From contig CAVUFS010000013.1 in NCBI GenBank assembly GCA_963740675.1, forward strand, positions 146,188-210,187: DNA of 64,000 bases, given 5' to 3'. Below, in pieces: positions 1-8,976 of this stretch. The notes under the pieces are model-generated. The model worked only from the letters and a program-made list of their open reading frames with translations, had not been told where the DNA came from and ran no database searches. Origin of the DNA: CAIKMD01 sp963740675 (GTDB lineage Bacteria > Pseudomonadota > Alphaproteobacteria > ATCC43930 > CGMCC-115725). The translations under genes and the position numbers were made by a program. Each line of letters opens with the position of its first letter. Position 1 is the first letter of the stretch.

Positions 1-375
1 CTGCGACATGCAGTAATAGCTCTCGCCGATGCCGCCGACCTTGCCGTTGCACCAGGGCTGCGTTCCGATCCATTCGATCACATCGTAGAGATCGGTCTGC
101 TCTTTCTTGTCGAGGAAGCGGTAATCGCCCTCGGAAAAGCCGGTGCCGCGCGTGTCGGCATGGACATAAACGTAGCCCTGATTGACGTACCACTCGATCG
201 GCCCGGTCTCGCGCCAAAGAAAGACCGGCGTCGCGGGCATGTCGTCATTGTCGTAGCGATAGGGGCTGACCGCGAAGAGCGCGGGGAACTTGCCGCTGCC
301 CTCGGGGCGGTAGATGCGGACGGCGATTTTGACACCGTCGCGGACGGTGATTTGAACGTCTTTTTCTTGGATCAC
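1..375 (-). CDS. CocE/NonD-family serine hydrolase, N-terminal part (cut by window start)
   Basis: The reverse strand from a GTG at 373-375 reads without a stop to the window edge (125 codons). The translation has the start of an S15/CocE alpha/beta hydrolase: an N-terminal strand followed by RDGVKIAVRIYRPEG, then HADTRGTGFSEG and the nucleophile elbow GGIGESYYCMSQ, whose Ser is the expected catalytic residue. The family hydrolyses acyl esters or acyl-amino-acid bonds; the substrate cannot be told from this fragment. It ends 16 bases after the stop of the neighbouring MFS gene on the same strand, so the two probably form a transport-plus-hydrolysis unit. The start is provisional because no strong Shine-Dalgarno sequence is visible. 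Confidence 0.8.
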   Translation of the reverse strand, partial: MIQEKDVQITVRDGVKIAVRIYRPEGSGKFPALFAVSPYRYDNDDMPATPVFLWRETGPIEWYVNQGYVYVHADTRGTGFSEGDYRFLDKKEQTDLYDVIEWIGTQPWCNGKVGGIGESYYCMSQ

Positions 376-391
376 CGTCCGCTCCTGACTG

Positions 392-1763
392 TTACTCCGC
401 TGGCGCGGTCTGTCCTTCGCGCATCCATGGCCGCTCTCTCAGCCGCGCTTCGTTGAGACGATAGACGATAAAGCACGCGACCGCGCCGATCGCAAACGGC
501 ACCGCCGCCCACATATAAAGCTGCTGGATCGGCAGCGCGACGAAAGCTGCGCCGAGTAGGGGGCCGACGATCGAGCCGAAGCGGCCGATACCGAGTTCCC
601 AGCCCGAGCCGTTCGAGCGCAGCGACGTCGGATAGACCAGCGCGCCGGCGACGTTGATGCCCGACTGGATGCCGAGCACGAAGAAGCCGGCAAAGAAAGC
701 CGAGATCATCAGTGAGGTCTGCGAGGTGATTCCGAACCAGCCGACCGAGCCGACCACCGGAACGGCGAGGACGAACATGATCGTGATCGCGGCAAAGCGC
801 TGTTTGTCTATCCAACGGCAGAGCAGCAGCGGTCCGACCGTGCCGCCGACCTGCATCACGGCACCGGTCAGCGCGCCGACTTGCGGCGGCAGATGTGCGG
901 CAGTGACGAGCAGCGTCGGGGTCCAACTCGCGAGGAAGAAATAGCCCATGAGGTTGAGGGCGAAGATCAGCCACAGCAGCGGGGTAATGAGGCCGAGCCC
1001 GTCCTTGAAGAGATAGGCCGGGTTGAAGCCCGCGACGTTCTTCTCATCCTCGATGACGAAACGCGCGTTCGGCGGAATGACGAAATCCGGCCGGATTTGA
1101 TGGATCAGCTTTTCCATCGCGCCGCGATGCTTTTCTTTCAGCGCCATGAACTTGATCGATTCCGGCAGGCCGAAGAAGCCGCAGATGCCGATCAGCACCG
1201 GCACAATGCCGCCGATGATGAAGAGGATTTGCCAGCCATGCGTCGGCACGAGCGACGCGGCGAGGAAGCCGGGGATCGCGCCGCCGACCGGCACCAGACC
1301 GACGGCGATCAGCGCCATCGTCGCGCGCAGACGGCGCGGTGCGGATTTCGGCATTGATCGCGACGACGTTGGGGATGATGCCGCCGATGCCGAGACCGGC
1401 GAGGAAGCGCAGCGCCGTCATCTCGGTGAGGTTGCTCGAATAGGCGGCAATGAAGGTGAACACGCCGAACCACAGATTGGCGCTGACCAGTGCCGTCTTG
1501 CGGCCATAGCGATCGCCGATGAAGCCGAAGATCGCTGAGCCGAACAGAATGCCGACGAGGCTGGCGCTGAGCACCGGTCCGACGTCACGCGGCGAAATAC
1601 CCCATTCCTTGATGAGCGAAGGCAGGGCGAAGGAGATAGCGCCGATGTCGTAGCCATCGATCAATACGATGAATAGCGACCAGATGATTAGTTTGATATG
1701 AAAAGAGCCTATGCCGCGCTGATCCAGCATCTGCGAAACTTGGATAGTCTGAGCGTCAGCCAT
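392..1763 (-). pseudogene. MFS transporter of the aromatic acid:H+ symporter type, split by a frameshift
   Basis: Two overlapping reading frames together give one MFS protein of about 456 residues. The first half starts at 1763 and has DGYD in TM1 (residues 36-39, typical of AAHS/PcaK-like symporters) and the loop GDRYGRK. The second half resumes at SAPRRLRATMALIA and runs to the stop at 392. The frames join at 1346-1348, where the coding strand reads GCC GAA ATC; removing one A from the AAA run gives A-E-S-A-P-R and restores the family consensus. The extra base lies in a short homopolymer, so sequencing error is as likely as true gene loss. Expected role: proton-driven uptake of an aromatic acid, which suits the catabolic neighbours. 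Confidence 0.85.
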
Positions 1764-1872
1764 GTTTCCCCCTTTAGTGTTCCTTATGCCGCCGATAACG
1801 CGCGGTGTTGGTGCAATGATTCTAAGCCATGACGCATATGTTGAGAAGCGTATGCTTCAGGTGTTGTCCGGG

Positions 1873-3129
1873 TTATGCGGGCACTTTTTCGGGAGCGGCT
1901 GCAGGGTCCGGTGCCTGGCGCTGCGCTGGATAGGTATAGGCGCCGAGTGTCAGGAACAGCACGCACGCGACAAGCAACGAGCCCGCGAACAGCAGAAACG
2001 CTGGCGTGTAGCTGTGTAGATGGTCGAAAGACAGGCTGCCGATTAGCGCGCCCAGTGTGTTGCCGATCGTGAAAAAGGCAAAGCTCACGCCGTAAATCTT
2101 TCCATAGGCTTTGAGGCCGCAGTAACGGCTGAGGAAAAAGGCCAGCAGATCGACCTCGGCGCCGATGCCGAAGCCGCAAAGCGACGTCGCGGTCTTGGCA
2201 AAGGTGAGGTCGCCGGCGCCGCTTGCCAGCATCAAAATGCCTATGATCGGGATCGCGAAGCAGATCGCGGCGATGACCGGCCCGTTGAAACGATCAAGCG
2301 CCCAGCCCGCGATGACGCGGCCGATGATCAGTGCGACGCCGGTGAAGGCGAGCGTCGAGGCAGCTGCTTGAATCGGCACGCCGCGATCGCCGAGCAGGGC
2401 GACAACATGGGCGAGGGTGCCATTGATCGCGACACCGCCGAGGAAGAAGGCGATGCTCATCGACCACCAGCGCCAATATTTGAACGCCTCACGCGCGGTC
2501 ATCCCGGGAAGATGGTCGGCGACGGCTTGTTTCTTCTCCGCGCGGCGTTGGGCGAAAGCCGGCGGCTCATGGATGAAAAACACCACGGGAAGCCAGGCAA
2601 AGACGACGATTGCCGCGGCAATACCGAGATAGGCCGAACGCCAGCCGTAAGCCGCAATGAGTTTGGCGGTGTAGAGCGGCACGACCGCCGTGCCGACGCC
2701 GATACCGGCGAGCGCGATACCAAAGGCCACGCCGCGGATGCGGTCGAACCAGCGCGCGATGACGATGCTGAATGGGATCGGCGATGCTGCGGCGCTGAAC
2801 AGATTGCCGCAGACGAAGAGCGCGTAGATCGCAATTGTCGAAGCGGTGAGCAGCGAATTTGCCGAGATGCCGAGGGCAAAGAGCAGGATGCCCGGGATCA
2901 TGACGCGCCGCGCGCCGTAGCGGTCGATGAGCCAGCCGACCGCCGGCCCGCCGACGAGCCCGATCAGGGTCGCGACCAATGCCGCCGAGGAAAAGATCGA
3001 GCGGTCGACGCCGAGTTCTAGCGTCGCCGGGCGCAGGATCACGGCATAGGAGAAGACGAGAATTGGGCCCGGGCCGACGATCATCCCAAGAAAGGACGCG
3101 GCGAGCACCCACCACCGATTTTTAAACAT
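1873..3129 (-). CDS. MFS transporter
   Basis: A 418-residue, 12-segment major facilitator protein. The start is the ATG at 3127-3129 (MFKNRWWVLAASF), preceded by a GGGGGAA Shine-Dalgarno; an upstream in-frame ATG at 3246 would add an implausible Arg-rich leader. TM2-3 loop GGPAVGWLIDRYGARRVMIPG-like sequence is the MFS signature region. A long cytosolic loop rich in basic residues (around residues 195-220) separates the two six-helix halves. It is closest in character to the carboxylate or aromatic-acid MFS carriers found beside amidohydrolase and dioxygenase genes. The substrate is unknown. It is transcribed divergently from the amidohydrolase gene that follows. Confidence 0.85.
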   Translation of the reverse strand: MFKNRWWVLAASFLGMIVGPGPILVFSYAVILRPATLELGVDRSIFSSAALVATLIGLVGGPAVGWLIDRYGARRVMIPGILLFALGISANSLLTASTIAIYALFVCGNLFSAAASPIPFSIVIARWFDRIRGVAFGIALAGIGVGTAVVPLYTAKLIAAYGWRSAYLGIAAAIVVFAWLPVVFFIHEPPAFAQRRAEKKQAVADHLPGMTAREAFKYWRWWSMSIAFFLGGVAINGTLAHVVALLGDRGVPIQAAASTLAFTGVALIIGRVIAGWALDRFNGPVIAAICFAIPIIGILMLASGAGDLTFAKTATSLCGFGIGAEVDLLAFFLSRYCGLKAYGKIYGVSFAFFTIGNTLGALIGSLSFDHLHSYTPAFLLFAGSLLVACVLFLTLGAYTYPAQRQAPDPAAAPEKVPA

Positions 3130-3292
3130 CGACGTTCCCCCTATTGCGGCGCGCTCTCTTCGTGGAGCGTCCGATAACAATCGTCGTAACCTCGCCGATC
3201 CGTTGTGCTTTTGCAATGCCGATCGAAGTTCTGGCGCGCGTGCCAAGCGATGGCTAATCTCAGGCCAACAAAGAGGCTGGAGGAACGGCGTT

Positions 3293-4309
3293 ATGACTCG
3301 GATTATCGATATTCACACGCATTGCTCGATCCCGGATCGCTCCGATCCGCTTGGCGTCGCGCAATTCATGCGCAGCACGAAAGTTGGCAAGAACAGCTAC
3401 AACGATTTTAAGGGCCTGCCGTCGATCTCCTATCATGAGCTGACGGATTTCGACCTCCAGCAGGAAGTCAGCCACAAGGCTGGAATCTCTTACCGGCTGA
3501 TGAGCAATCCTTTCGGCGCCGAAGTGCTGGTCGCGCTATCGAAGAAATCGGCCGGCGACGTGATCAAGCACAACAACGACATGATTGCGACAGCGGTTGA
3601 GCGCAGCAAAGGCACGACCGCCGGTCTCGGCGTCGCTAATCCGCTCGATGCCAGCCTGATCAAAGATTACGAACGCTGCGTGAAACAGCCCGGCTTCAAG
3701 GGCCTGCTCATCAATTCGAGCTGGCAGGGCAAGTTCATCGACACGGAAGAATCATTCCCGTTCTGGGAATGGGCGCAGGACCAGCAGATTCCGCTCTTCC
3801 TTCATCCGGTGCGCGTGCCGATCGGCGCCGACCGGCAGATGGACCAGTACAAGCTCGACGAGCTCGTCGGCCGGCCCTTCGATACGACGATGTGCCTCGC
3901 ACGCATGATCCTCTCAGGTATCTTCGATCGCTATCCGCGGTTGAAGATCGTCGTTGCGCATATGGGCGGCGGCTTGCTGCCCGTCATGGGCCGCCTAAAT
4001 TTCGGCTATCGCCTCGACAGCACCGGCATGCCCGAGCACGCGAAGATCAAATGCGAGCGGTTGCCGAGCGAATATCTGCGCGCCAATCTGCGCGTCGACA
4101 TCATGGGTCTTTGGGGGCCGCATGTCCGCGAAGTGATCGAAGTCTTCGGCGCCGATCGCGTCTTCTTCGGCACCGATTACGGCCCGGTGCCGATCGATCC
4201 GAGCGAGCATATCGCGCTTGTCGAAGAGCTCGACATCTCGGCCGAAGACAAAGAGAAGATCTACTGGAAGAACGCGAACGAGTTCTTCAATTTGGGATTC
4301 GACGCTTAA
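3293..4309 (+). CDS. Amidohydrolase_2 family (ACMSD-like) hydrolase or decarboxylase
   Basis: 338 residues from the ATG at 3293, which follows a good Shine-Dalgarno (GGAGGAAC). The metal-site pattern of the amidohydrolase superfamily is complete: HTH at residues 8-10, a His in FLHPVR, a His in VVAHMGGG and an Asp in FFGTDYGP. This matches PF04909, the family of 2-amino-3-carboxymuconate-semialdehyde decarboxylase, gamma-resorcylate decarboxylase and related enzymes that act on aromatic acids or ring-fission products. It sits between an MFS carrier and a ring-cleavage dioxygenase, which supports a role in aromatic acid breakdown. The exact reaction cannot be assigned. An in-frame upstream extension to 3203 lacks a ribosome site. 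Confidence 0.88.
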   Translation: MTRIIDIHTHCSIPDRSDPLGVAQFMRSTKVGKNSYNDFKGLPSISYHELTDFDLQQEVSHKAGISYRLMSNPFGAEVLVALSKKSAGDVIKHNNDMIATAVERSKGTTAGLGVANPLDASLIKDYERCVKQPGFKGLLINSSWQGKFIDTEESFPFWEWAQDQQIPLFLHPVRVPIGADRQMDQYKLDELVGRPFDTTMCLARMILSGIFDRYPRLKIVVAHMGGGLLPVMGRLNFGYRLDSTGMPEHAKIKCERLPSEYLRANLRVDIMGLWGPHVREVIEVFGADRVFFGTDYGPVPIDPSEHIALVEELDISAEDKEKIYWKNANEFFNLGFDA

Positions 4310-4316
4310 CTTTCGA

Positions 4317-4396
4317 CGTCATTGCGAGCGCAGCGAAGCAATCCAGTTGCACAGGCATTTCTGGATTGCTTCGTCGCTGCGCTCCTCGCAACGACG
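4317..4396. repeat. Extragenic palindromic element, family B (ATTGCGAG...CTCGCAA)
   Basis: An imperfect inverted repeat between the amidohydrolase and dioxygenase genes, which converge here. The left arm CGTCATTGCGAGCGCAGCG is mirrored by CGCTGCGCTCCTCGCAACG, with an inner mirror of GAAGCAATCCAG. A half copy of the same element occurs at 58985-59023. Its position between convergent stop codons suggests it may also act as a bidirectional transcription end. Confidence 0.8.
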
Positions 4397-4413
4397 ACGC
4401 AATAAAAAAAGCG

Positions 4414-5467
4414 CTACGCATTCCCTCTGCGCTCGCGCCAGAAACCAAGCTTCTGTTGCGCGACGCGGTCGGAGTAGCTGAACAGCACCGCATCCTCATC
4501 GGCTTCGAGCGAATAGGGCACCCAGCACGGCACGGCGAAGATGTCGCGCGGCTTCCAGGCGATGGTTTTGCGCGTTTCGCCTTCGCCGACGATCAGCCGG
4601 CCGCTTCCTTCGACCGGCGAGAACACGGTGTTCTCGGTCGTCTGATAGAATTCAGTGCGGAAGTCTTTCGGCAGCAATTGCAGGAACGCAGCTGATCGTC
4701 GGCATGGCGCTGCCGCCGGTCGTCGGATCGATATAGGTCAGCTTCAACCCCGCGAAGGGATCCCATTCGTTGTTCTTGCGGAGTTGCTCGAGCGCCTCGC
4801 GCGAGCGGTCGTAGGGATAGGAAAAGATCGGCGATTCCGGCTTGCTCCAGCTTTCGTTCACCGGCCGCATATTGGCGCCGTAGCGGGCAAGGCTGTCGCC
4901 CGACGGCCGTTTCAGTGGCGCGCGATCCTCGGGGTAATTGTCGAAAAACATCGCGCCGAAAGTGCCGACCATCGGAATGTCGAGCCCATCCATCCAGAAA
5001 TAGGGCCCGTCGCCGTCATGGCCGTGATCGTGCCAGGTATCGCTGGGCGTGATTACGAAGTCGCCGGGGTTCATGTATGACTTTTCGCCCGATACCGCCG
5101 TCCAGCCGCCGCCTTTGCCTTCGATGACGAAACGCAACGCCGAGGGCGAGTGCTTATGCGCCGGCGCGCATTCGCCGGGCAGCAGCATCTGCAAGCCGGC
5201 ATAAAGGGATTCGAGAATGCGATGCGAGCTGCCGAGCCCGGGATTCTCGAGCGTCAGCACGCGGCGATTGGCTTCGTGTGCCGTGATCAGCGGGCCGGCC
5301 TCGAAAAGCGTCGGCCGCAGCACATTGTCGAAATCCCAAAGATGTGGGACGGATTTGACTGAATCCTTCGGCAGCGGTGGCACGAGCCGCGTCGTCCAAA
5401 GCGCGGAAACGTCGCGCTTGGCGATCTTGGCGTAATAGGCGGCGCGCTCTTCCTGATTGTCGGGCAT
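4414..5467 (-). pseudogene. Gentisate 1,2-dioxygenase-like bicupin enzyme, frameshifted near the C-terminus
   Basis: The start is the ATG at 5465-5467 after GGAGAACGCC. The N-terminal cupin has HKHS (His104, His106) and a WHDHGH segment (about 145-150), the usual Fe(II) ligands of gentisate, salicylate or 1-hydroxy-2-naphthoate dioxygenases. At about 4690 the frame breaks: AGC TGC GTT CCT should read AGC GCG TTC CTG, one base fewer. The second frame then gives the second cupin (FLQLLPKDF ... ENTVFSPVEGSG ... WKPRDIFAVPCW ... FSYSDR) to the stop at 4414. The joined length of about 350 residues is normal for the family. The enzyme opens a hydroxylated aromatic ring. If the extra base is real, the gene is inactive; if it is a sequencing error, the gene is intact. 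Confidence 0.85.
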
Positions 5468-5530
5468 GGCGTTCTCCGTGCCGGTTGCTCGCATCCATTA
5501 TAATATGGGGCGCGAAAAGGGGAGGGTGCG

Positions 5531-6202
5531 ATGTTCTACGAGCCGGACAAGAATAATCACGGGTTGCCGCACGATCCCTTCAAATCGATCGTGGTGCCAC
5601 GGCCGATCGGCTGGATATCGAGCCTCGACCGGGAAGGCCGCGTCAACCTCGCGCCCTTCAGCCAGTTCAACAACCTCGGCTACGACCCGCCCTATGTGAT
5701 GTTCGCCGCGGCGAATTTCCCGCGGCTGCCGCGACCGAAGGACAGCGTCACCAACGTCATCGAGACCGGCGAGTTCGTCGTCAACATGGCGACCTATGAG
5801 CTGCGCGAGGCGGTGAACATGACCAGCTCCGCGGTCGACCCCGAGATCGACGAAGCGACGCTCGCGGGGCTCGAGATGATTCCGTCAAAGCTGGTGAAGC
5901 CGCCGCGCGTCGCGGCCTCGCCCGTGCATCTCGAATGCCGCTATCACTGCACGCTGGCGCTGCCGGGCCGCAATCTCGAGCAGAGCCATTACGTCGTCAT
6001 CGGGCAAGTGATCGGCGTCCATATCAAGGACGAAGCGATCACGGCGGAAGGACGCATCGACGTGTTGAAGCTCCGGCCACTCGCGCGGCTCGGCTATCAC
6101 GATTACACCAGCGTCGAGAGCAGCTTCACTATGCCGCCGATCGGGCCGCATGCGGATATCCGCATGGCGGGTCTCGCGGGCAAGCCGCTCGCCGATAAAT
6201 AG
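5531..6202 (+). CDS. Flavin reductase-like domain protein (PF01613)
   Basis: 223 residues, ATG preceded by GGGGAGGG. The sequence has the split-barrel FMN-binding pattern of the HpaC/flavin-reductase-like family: PRPIGWISSLD near residue 25, NLAPFSQFNNLGYDPPYVMF around 44-63 and EFVVNMATYELREAVNMTS around 83-101. The long form with the C-terminal RLGYHDYTSVES segment is typical of proteins linked to aromatic degradation clusters rather than of small HpaC reductases. It may supply reduced flavin to an oxygenase or bind FMN for another reaction; no partner monooxygenase is visible. It is divergent from the dioxygenase gene with only 63 bases between them, so a shared control region is likely. 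Confidence 0.85.
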   Translation: MFYEPDKNNHGLPHDPFKSIVVPRPIGWISSLDREGRVNLAPFSQFNNLGYDPPYVMFAAANFPRLPRPKDSVTNVIETGEFVVNMATYELREAVNMTSSAVDPEIDEATLAGLEMIPSKLVKPPRVAASPVHLECRYHCTLALPGRNLEQSHYVVIGQVIGVHIKDEAITAEGRIDVLKLRPLARLGYHDYTSVESSFTMPPIGPHADIRMAGLAGKPLADK

Positions 6203-6203
6203 C

Positions 6204-6278
6204 CGTCATTCCCGCGTAAGCGGGAATCCATGAGCCATCCAATCTGTGCCGTGGACCCCCGCTTTCGCGGGGGTGACG
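6204..6278. repeat. Extragenic palindromic element, family A (CGTCATTCCCGC...GCGGGGGTGACG)
   Basis: Two stacked hairpins, TTCCCGCGTAAGCGGGAA and ACCCCCGCTTTCGCGGGGGT, bounded by CGTCA and TGACG. It starts one base after the flavin reductase stop. The same element recurs at 18362-18427, 48095-48161, 59800-59942 and 60077-60152, with a half copy near 58061. It may serve as a terminator between this gene and the convergent CDGSH gene. Confidence 0.9.
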
Positions 6279-6292
6279 AAGAGAAAGGCCGT

Positions 6293-6532
6293 TTAAATTT
6301 TCCGGTGCGAGCCGTCGCAATAGGGCTTGTCGTTCGACGCCTTGCAGCCGCAAAGCCAGGCTTCCTCGGTCTTTGGCGCCTTGAAGGCCATGGGACGAAG
6401 CCCGGTGGTTTTGTGCGAGCCGTCGCAGAAGGGCTGTGACGCGCTGCGCCCGCAAGCACACCAGTAGTAGTCTTTGCCTTCCTCGACTTGCACGCCGTAC
6501 GGCGCTTTTTGTGCGGGAATTGGGTCTGCCAT
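6293..6532 (-). CDS. CDGSH iron-sulfur domain protein with two CDGSH motifs
   Basis: 79 residues, start ATG at 6530-6532 after GAGGAAACG. Two iron-sulfur motifs are complete: CACGRSASQPFCDGSH near residues 25-40 and CGCKASNDKPYCDGSH near 60-75. Each has the three-Cys, one-His ligand set of a 2Fe-2S cluster. Bacterial double-CDGSH proteins of this size are thought to act in redox or iron-sulfur homeostasis; a specific role is not established. It has no transmembrane segment, so it is cytosolic. It ends head-on with the flavin reductase gene and starts divergently from the VOC gene. Confidence 0.93.
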   Translation of the reverse strand: MADPIPAQKAPYGVQVEEGKDYYWCACGRSASQPFCDGSHKTTGLRPMAFKAPKTEEAWLCGCKASNDKPYCDGSHRKI

Positions 6533-6630
6533 CGTTTCCTCCCCGAAGAACCGTGCAATGGGCAAAATAGCCCGCATCCATTTTCTGCGCTAGGCTTATG
6601 CCAATCGCGTTTGCGTGAAGGAGACCGGCG

Positions 6631-7278
6631 ATGAAAGTCAACGAGAAGAAAATCAAATCTCATACGCGGCCGAAAGGCATGCCGTTCAACATCACGAAGC
6701 TCGGCCATATCGTGCTGAACGTCGCCGATGTCGAACGCTCGACGAAATTCTATACCGAGGTGATGGGGCTCAAGGTCTCGGACGTGTACACCGATGAGAT
6801 CGCGCCGGGCGGCATGGTCTTCTTCCGCTTCAACGGCGATCATCATGGCATTGCCGTTGTTGGCTCGATGCCGAGTGAATCGCCGGCGATCGAGCTCAAC
6901 CATCTCGCCCTCGAGGTGGCAACCCTCGATGAGGTGTTTATCGCGCGCGAGCATTTAAAGAAGCACAATGTGAAAATCGATTTCGAAGGCCGCCGCCGCG
7001 CCGGCGCGCAGATCGCGGTGGAATTCCGCGATCCCGACGGTCACCGCCTCGAGATCTATTGGGGCCTCGATCAGATCGGCGGCGACGGCTATGTGCGTCC
7101 GCCCGAGGAGTGGGTCTGGGCTCATAGTCTTGAGGAGGCCGTCGACAAGCCGGTCAAAGGCCAAGACACGTCGTTGCACAACTCCGCGCTTTACGAGCAA
7201 CTTCCGGCGGAGGAGCGCGAGCGTCGCCGCGCGTATTCGATGGCGACCCAGCGGGTGAAACTGGGCGGAGAGCACTGA
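6631..7278 (+). CDS. VOC-superfamily protein (glyoxalase / extradiol dioxygenase fold)
   Basis: 215 residues, ATG after AAGGAGACC. A vicinal-oxygen-chelate module occupies about residues 20-150: LGHIVLNVADVERSTKFY supplies a metal-ligand His, LNHLALEV a second, and PDGHRLEIYW a Glu. A 60-residue C-terminal extension (PPEEWVWAHSLEEAV and onward) is similar to that in catechol-2,3-dioxygenase-like proteins that act in aromatic breakdown. The position next to the gentisate-type dioxygenase suits ring cleavage or processing of a ring-cleavage product. The reaction cannot be fixed from sequence. Confidence 0.85.
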   Translation: MKVNEKKIKSHTRPKGMPFNITKLGHIVLNVADVERSTKFYTEVMGLKVSDVYTDEIAPGGMVFFRFNGDHHGIAVVGSMPSESPAIELNHLALEVATLDEVFIAREHLKKHNVKIDFEGRRRAGAQIAVEFRDPDGHRLEIYWGLDQIGGDGYVRPPEEWVWAHSLEEAVDKPVKGQDTSLHNSALYEQLPAEERERRRAYSMATQRVKLGGEH

Positions 7279-7293
7279 TGTCGCGCCGCCGCG

Positions 7294-7943
7294 CTAGCGG
7301 CTAGGTCCGACGTGGTGGAAGACAGGTAGCCGCGGATCAGGCTTCATCGGCGCGACGACGGCGCCTGTCGTTGGGTCGAAGTATTGCTGTTTCATCAGTG
7401 GTGGTAGCAGCAGATTGGCGAGCACCGTGAGGAGAACACGGCGGCGACCATGATCTCGATTGTGCGCCAGACGCGGTCGGTGCCGCGATGGACGCCGAGC
7501 CACATAAAGCCGAGCACGGTTCCGGGAAGTTGAACCGCGATCAGTACGTGGATGGCATGGCTGACGAAGAAGGAAGCGGCAGCCCAAACGATGAATACGC
7601 TCGCCGCGATCAAGGCCGGCATGCGTGCATCGACGGGTCGCAGGACCAGAACCGCCAGGCGAAATCCTAGGAACGCACAGGCAAAGCCGAGTACCAGGTT
7701 CGGCAGCATCAACAGGAAAGCGATATTGGCGATGTCGCCGATCGGCGCCGGCAAATCGAGAGCCGTAAGGGTGTTCTTCGCGGCGTAGGAATAGATTCGG
7801 ATGATGTAGAGGCCGGGGAGAGCGAGGATCGATTTAGCGACGATCCCCAGCACGGCCGTTGCGAGAGTCCGCCCCGAAAGACGGAAATCGGTCGTATCGC
7901 TTGCGATGTCTGGTACCAACATGAACGGGACTTGCGGTATCAC
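7294..7943 (-). pseudogene. Unknown membrane protein, probable frameshift near the C-terminus
   Basis: The reading frame from 7943 encodes hydrophobic segments (around residues 28-50, 65-95, 105-135 and 140-150) and then runs into an unconvincing tail (SSRCSPICCYHH). The overlapping frame continues the hydrophobic pattern as VLANLLLPPLMKQQYFDPTTG and ends at 7294. The join lies near 7437-7445, where one missing base would give an uninterrupted protein of about 216 residues with five membrane spans. The family is not recognised. It is convergent with the VOC gene and divergent from the small secreted-protein pair. Confidence 0.5.
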
Positions 7944-8038
7944 GCGTGACCTTAAGGTTTCGTAAAATCACGAATCAAGCTTCGCCAATTGTTTTCTTGG
8001 CAGGCATGCGCGAAAGCGGGCAGAGTGGCGGCGAAGAA

Positions 8039-8488
8039 ATGAGTACGCAGTTTGTCGTTCGCAGCGCTTTCGCCGCTGTCATCGCCGTCGCGATCCCGAT
8101 TTGTCTGATGCTGCCTGGTACGCGAACGCGGCTGCCGTCGCCGCACCTGTCGCAGACGTCGTTGACGCCTTTTGGGACAATGCCGGGCCAACCAATTCCC
8201 ACGCGCTTGGCGCCGCCGGATCAGGCTGCGCCAAGGCGGACGGACATGCGGGCGGATACGACGGTCATTGAGATCGAATATCGCGAGCCGGTTACCGGAG
8301 GCGATCCGAGCGGCGCGCGCGATCGTATTTATGCGCAGGTCCAGAAAGACTGCGATGCCGCGGCCGCGCAATTTCACAAAACCTGCTCGGTGGGTCGCGT
8401 CGCTTTCGATGAGAATCCCCGAGGGAGTTCAGTCGATCGGCCGATGCTGCTCGGGCATGCGGAGCTGCGGCTGACAGGCCCGGCGTGA
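8039..8488 (+). CDS. Small exported protein, paralogue 1 (unknown function)
   Basis: 149 residues if translation starts at the ATG at 8039; a longer frame starts at 7946 but the extra part precedes the signal peptide and looks spurious. Residues 8-25 are hydrophobic and resemble a signal peptide or anchor. The C-terminal half contains VIEIEYREPV, RDRIYAQVQKDCDAAA and HAELRLT, which align one to one with the next gene (QIEYREPM, RTRIYGQVQKDCDAAA, HAQLSLT). Two Cys residues (in KDCDAAA and KTCSVG) are conserved in both. The pattern of a strand, a Cys-containing helix and a final strand is loosely like UrcA-family exported proteins, but that link is only an impression. Confidence 0.7.
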   Translation: MSTQFVVRSAFAAVIAVAIPICLMLPGTRTRLPSPHLSQTSLTPFGTMPGQPIPTRLAPPDQAAPRRTDMRADTTVIEIEYREPVTGGDPSGARDRIYAQVQKDCDAAAAQFHKTCSVGRVAFDENPRGSSVDRPMLLGHAELRLTGPA

Positions 8489-8534
8489 TCGCGCGCTGCT
8501 CATTGACGCATGCTGTTGTCATGGTGGGGAAAGA

Positions 8535-8906
8535 ATGGTGATGATAGGACGGATTGTTTCGGCTGTGGCGCTGGGCGCTCTGCTAGTGACGTTTCCTTGG
8601 GCGAGCAAGGCCCAGATGTTTGGGCCGACGCGAAATACGACAATTCAGATCGAGTATCGCGAGCCGATGCCCGCGGATGGCGATATGGGCGCGCTCCGGA
8701 CACGGATCTATGGCCAGGTGCAAAAGGATTGCGACGCCGCCGCGAAAGCATTCCAGGAGCATTGCGCGGTCAACAGCATCAATTTCAACGACATTGTGTC
8801 GATGAACGGCCAGCCGCCGCAAGGCGTGATCGCGCATGCCCAGCTTTCGCTCACGCCCGACACGAAGCCGGCGAATGCAGCCGATCCGAACCAAAGACAA
8901 AACTGA
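8535..8906 (+). CDS. Small exported protein, paralogue 2 (unknown function)
   Basis: 123 residues starting MVMIGRIVSAVALGALLV, a clear signal peptide with likely cleavage after SKA (about residue 26). The mature part is a paralogue of the previous gene, sharing the IEYREP strand, the IYGQVQKDCDAAAKAF helix and a conserved pair of Cys, presumably forming a disulfide in the periplasm. A GGGGAAAG ribosome site precedes the ATG. The gene ends just before a strong terminator. Tandem duplication followed by divergence is the simplest history. No function is known. Confidence 0.75.
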   Translation: MVMIGRIVSAVALGALLVTFPWASKAQMFGPTRNTTIQIEYREPMPADGDMGALRTRIYGQVQKDCDAAAKAFQEHCAVNSINFNDIVSMNGQPPQGVIAHAQLSLTPDTKPANAADPNQRQN

Positions 8907-8914
8907 GAAATAAA

Positions 8915-8940
8915 AAGGGCCGCTCCGAAGAGCGGCCCTT
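8915..8940. terminator. Bidirectional intrinsic terminator
   Basis: A perfect 11-base-pair hairpin AAGGGCCGCTC / GAGCGGCCCTT with a CGAA loop (8926-8929). An A-run before it and T residues after it let it work in both directions. It lies between the convergent paralogue 2 gene and the gene at 8977-9255. Confidence 0.92.
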
Positions 8941-8976
8941 CCTGTGCTCGACCCCAAGATCAAGCGTTATTCGACG

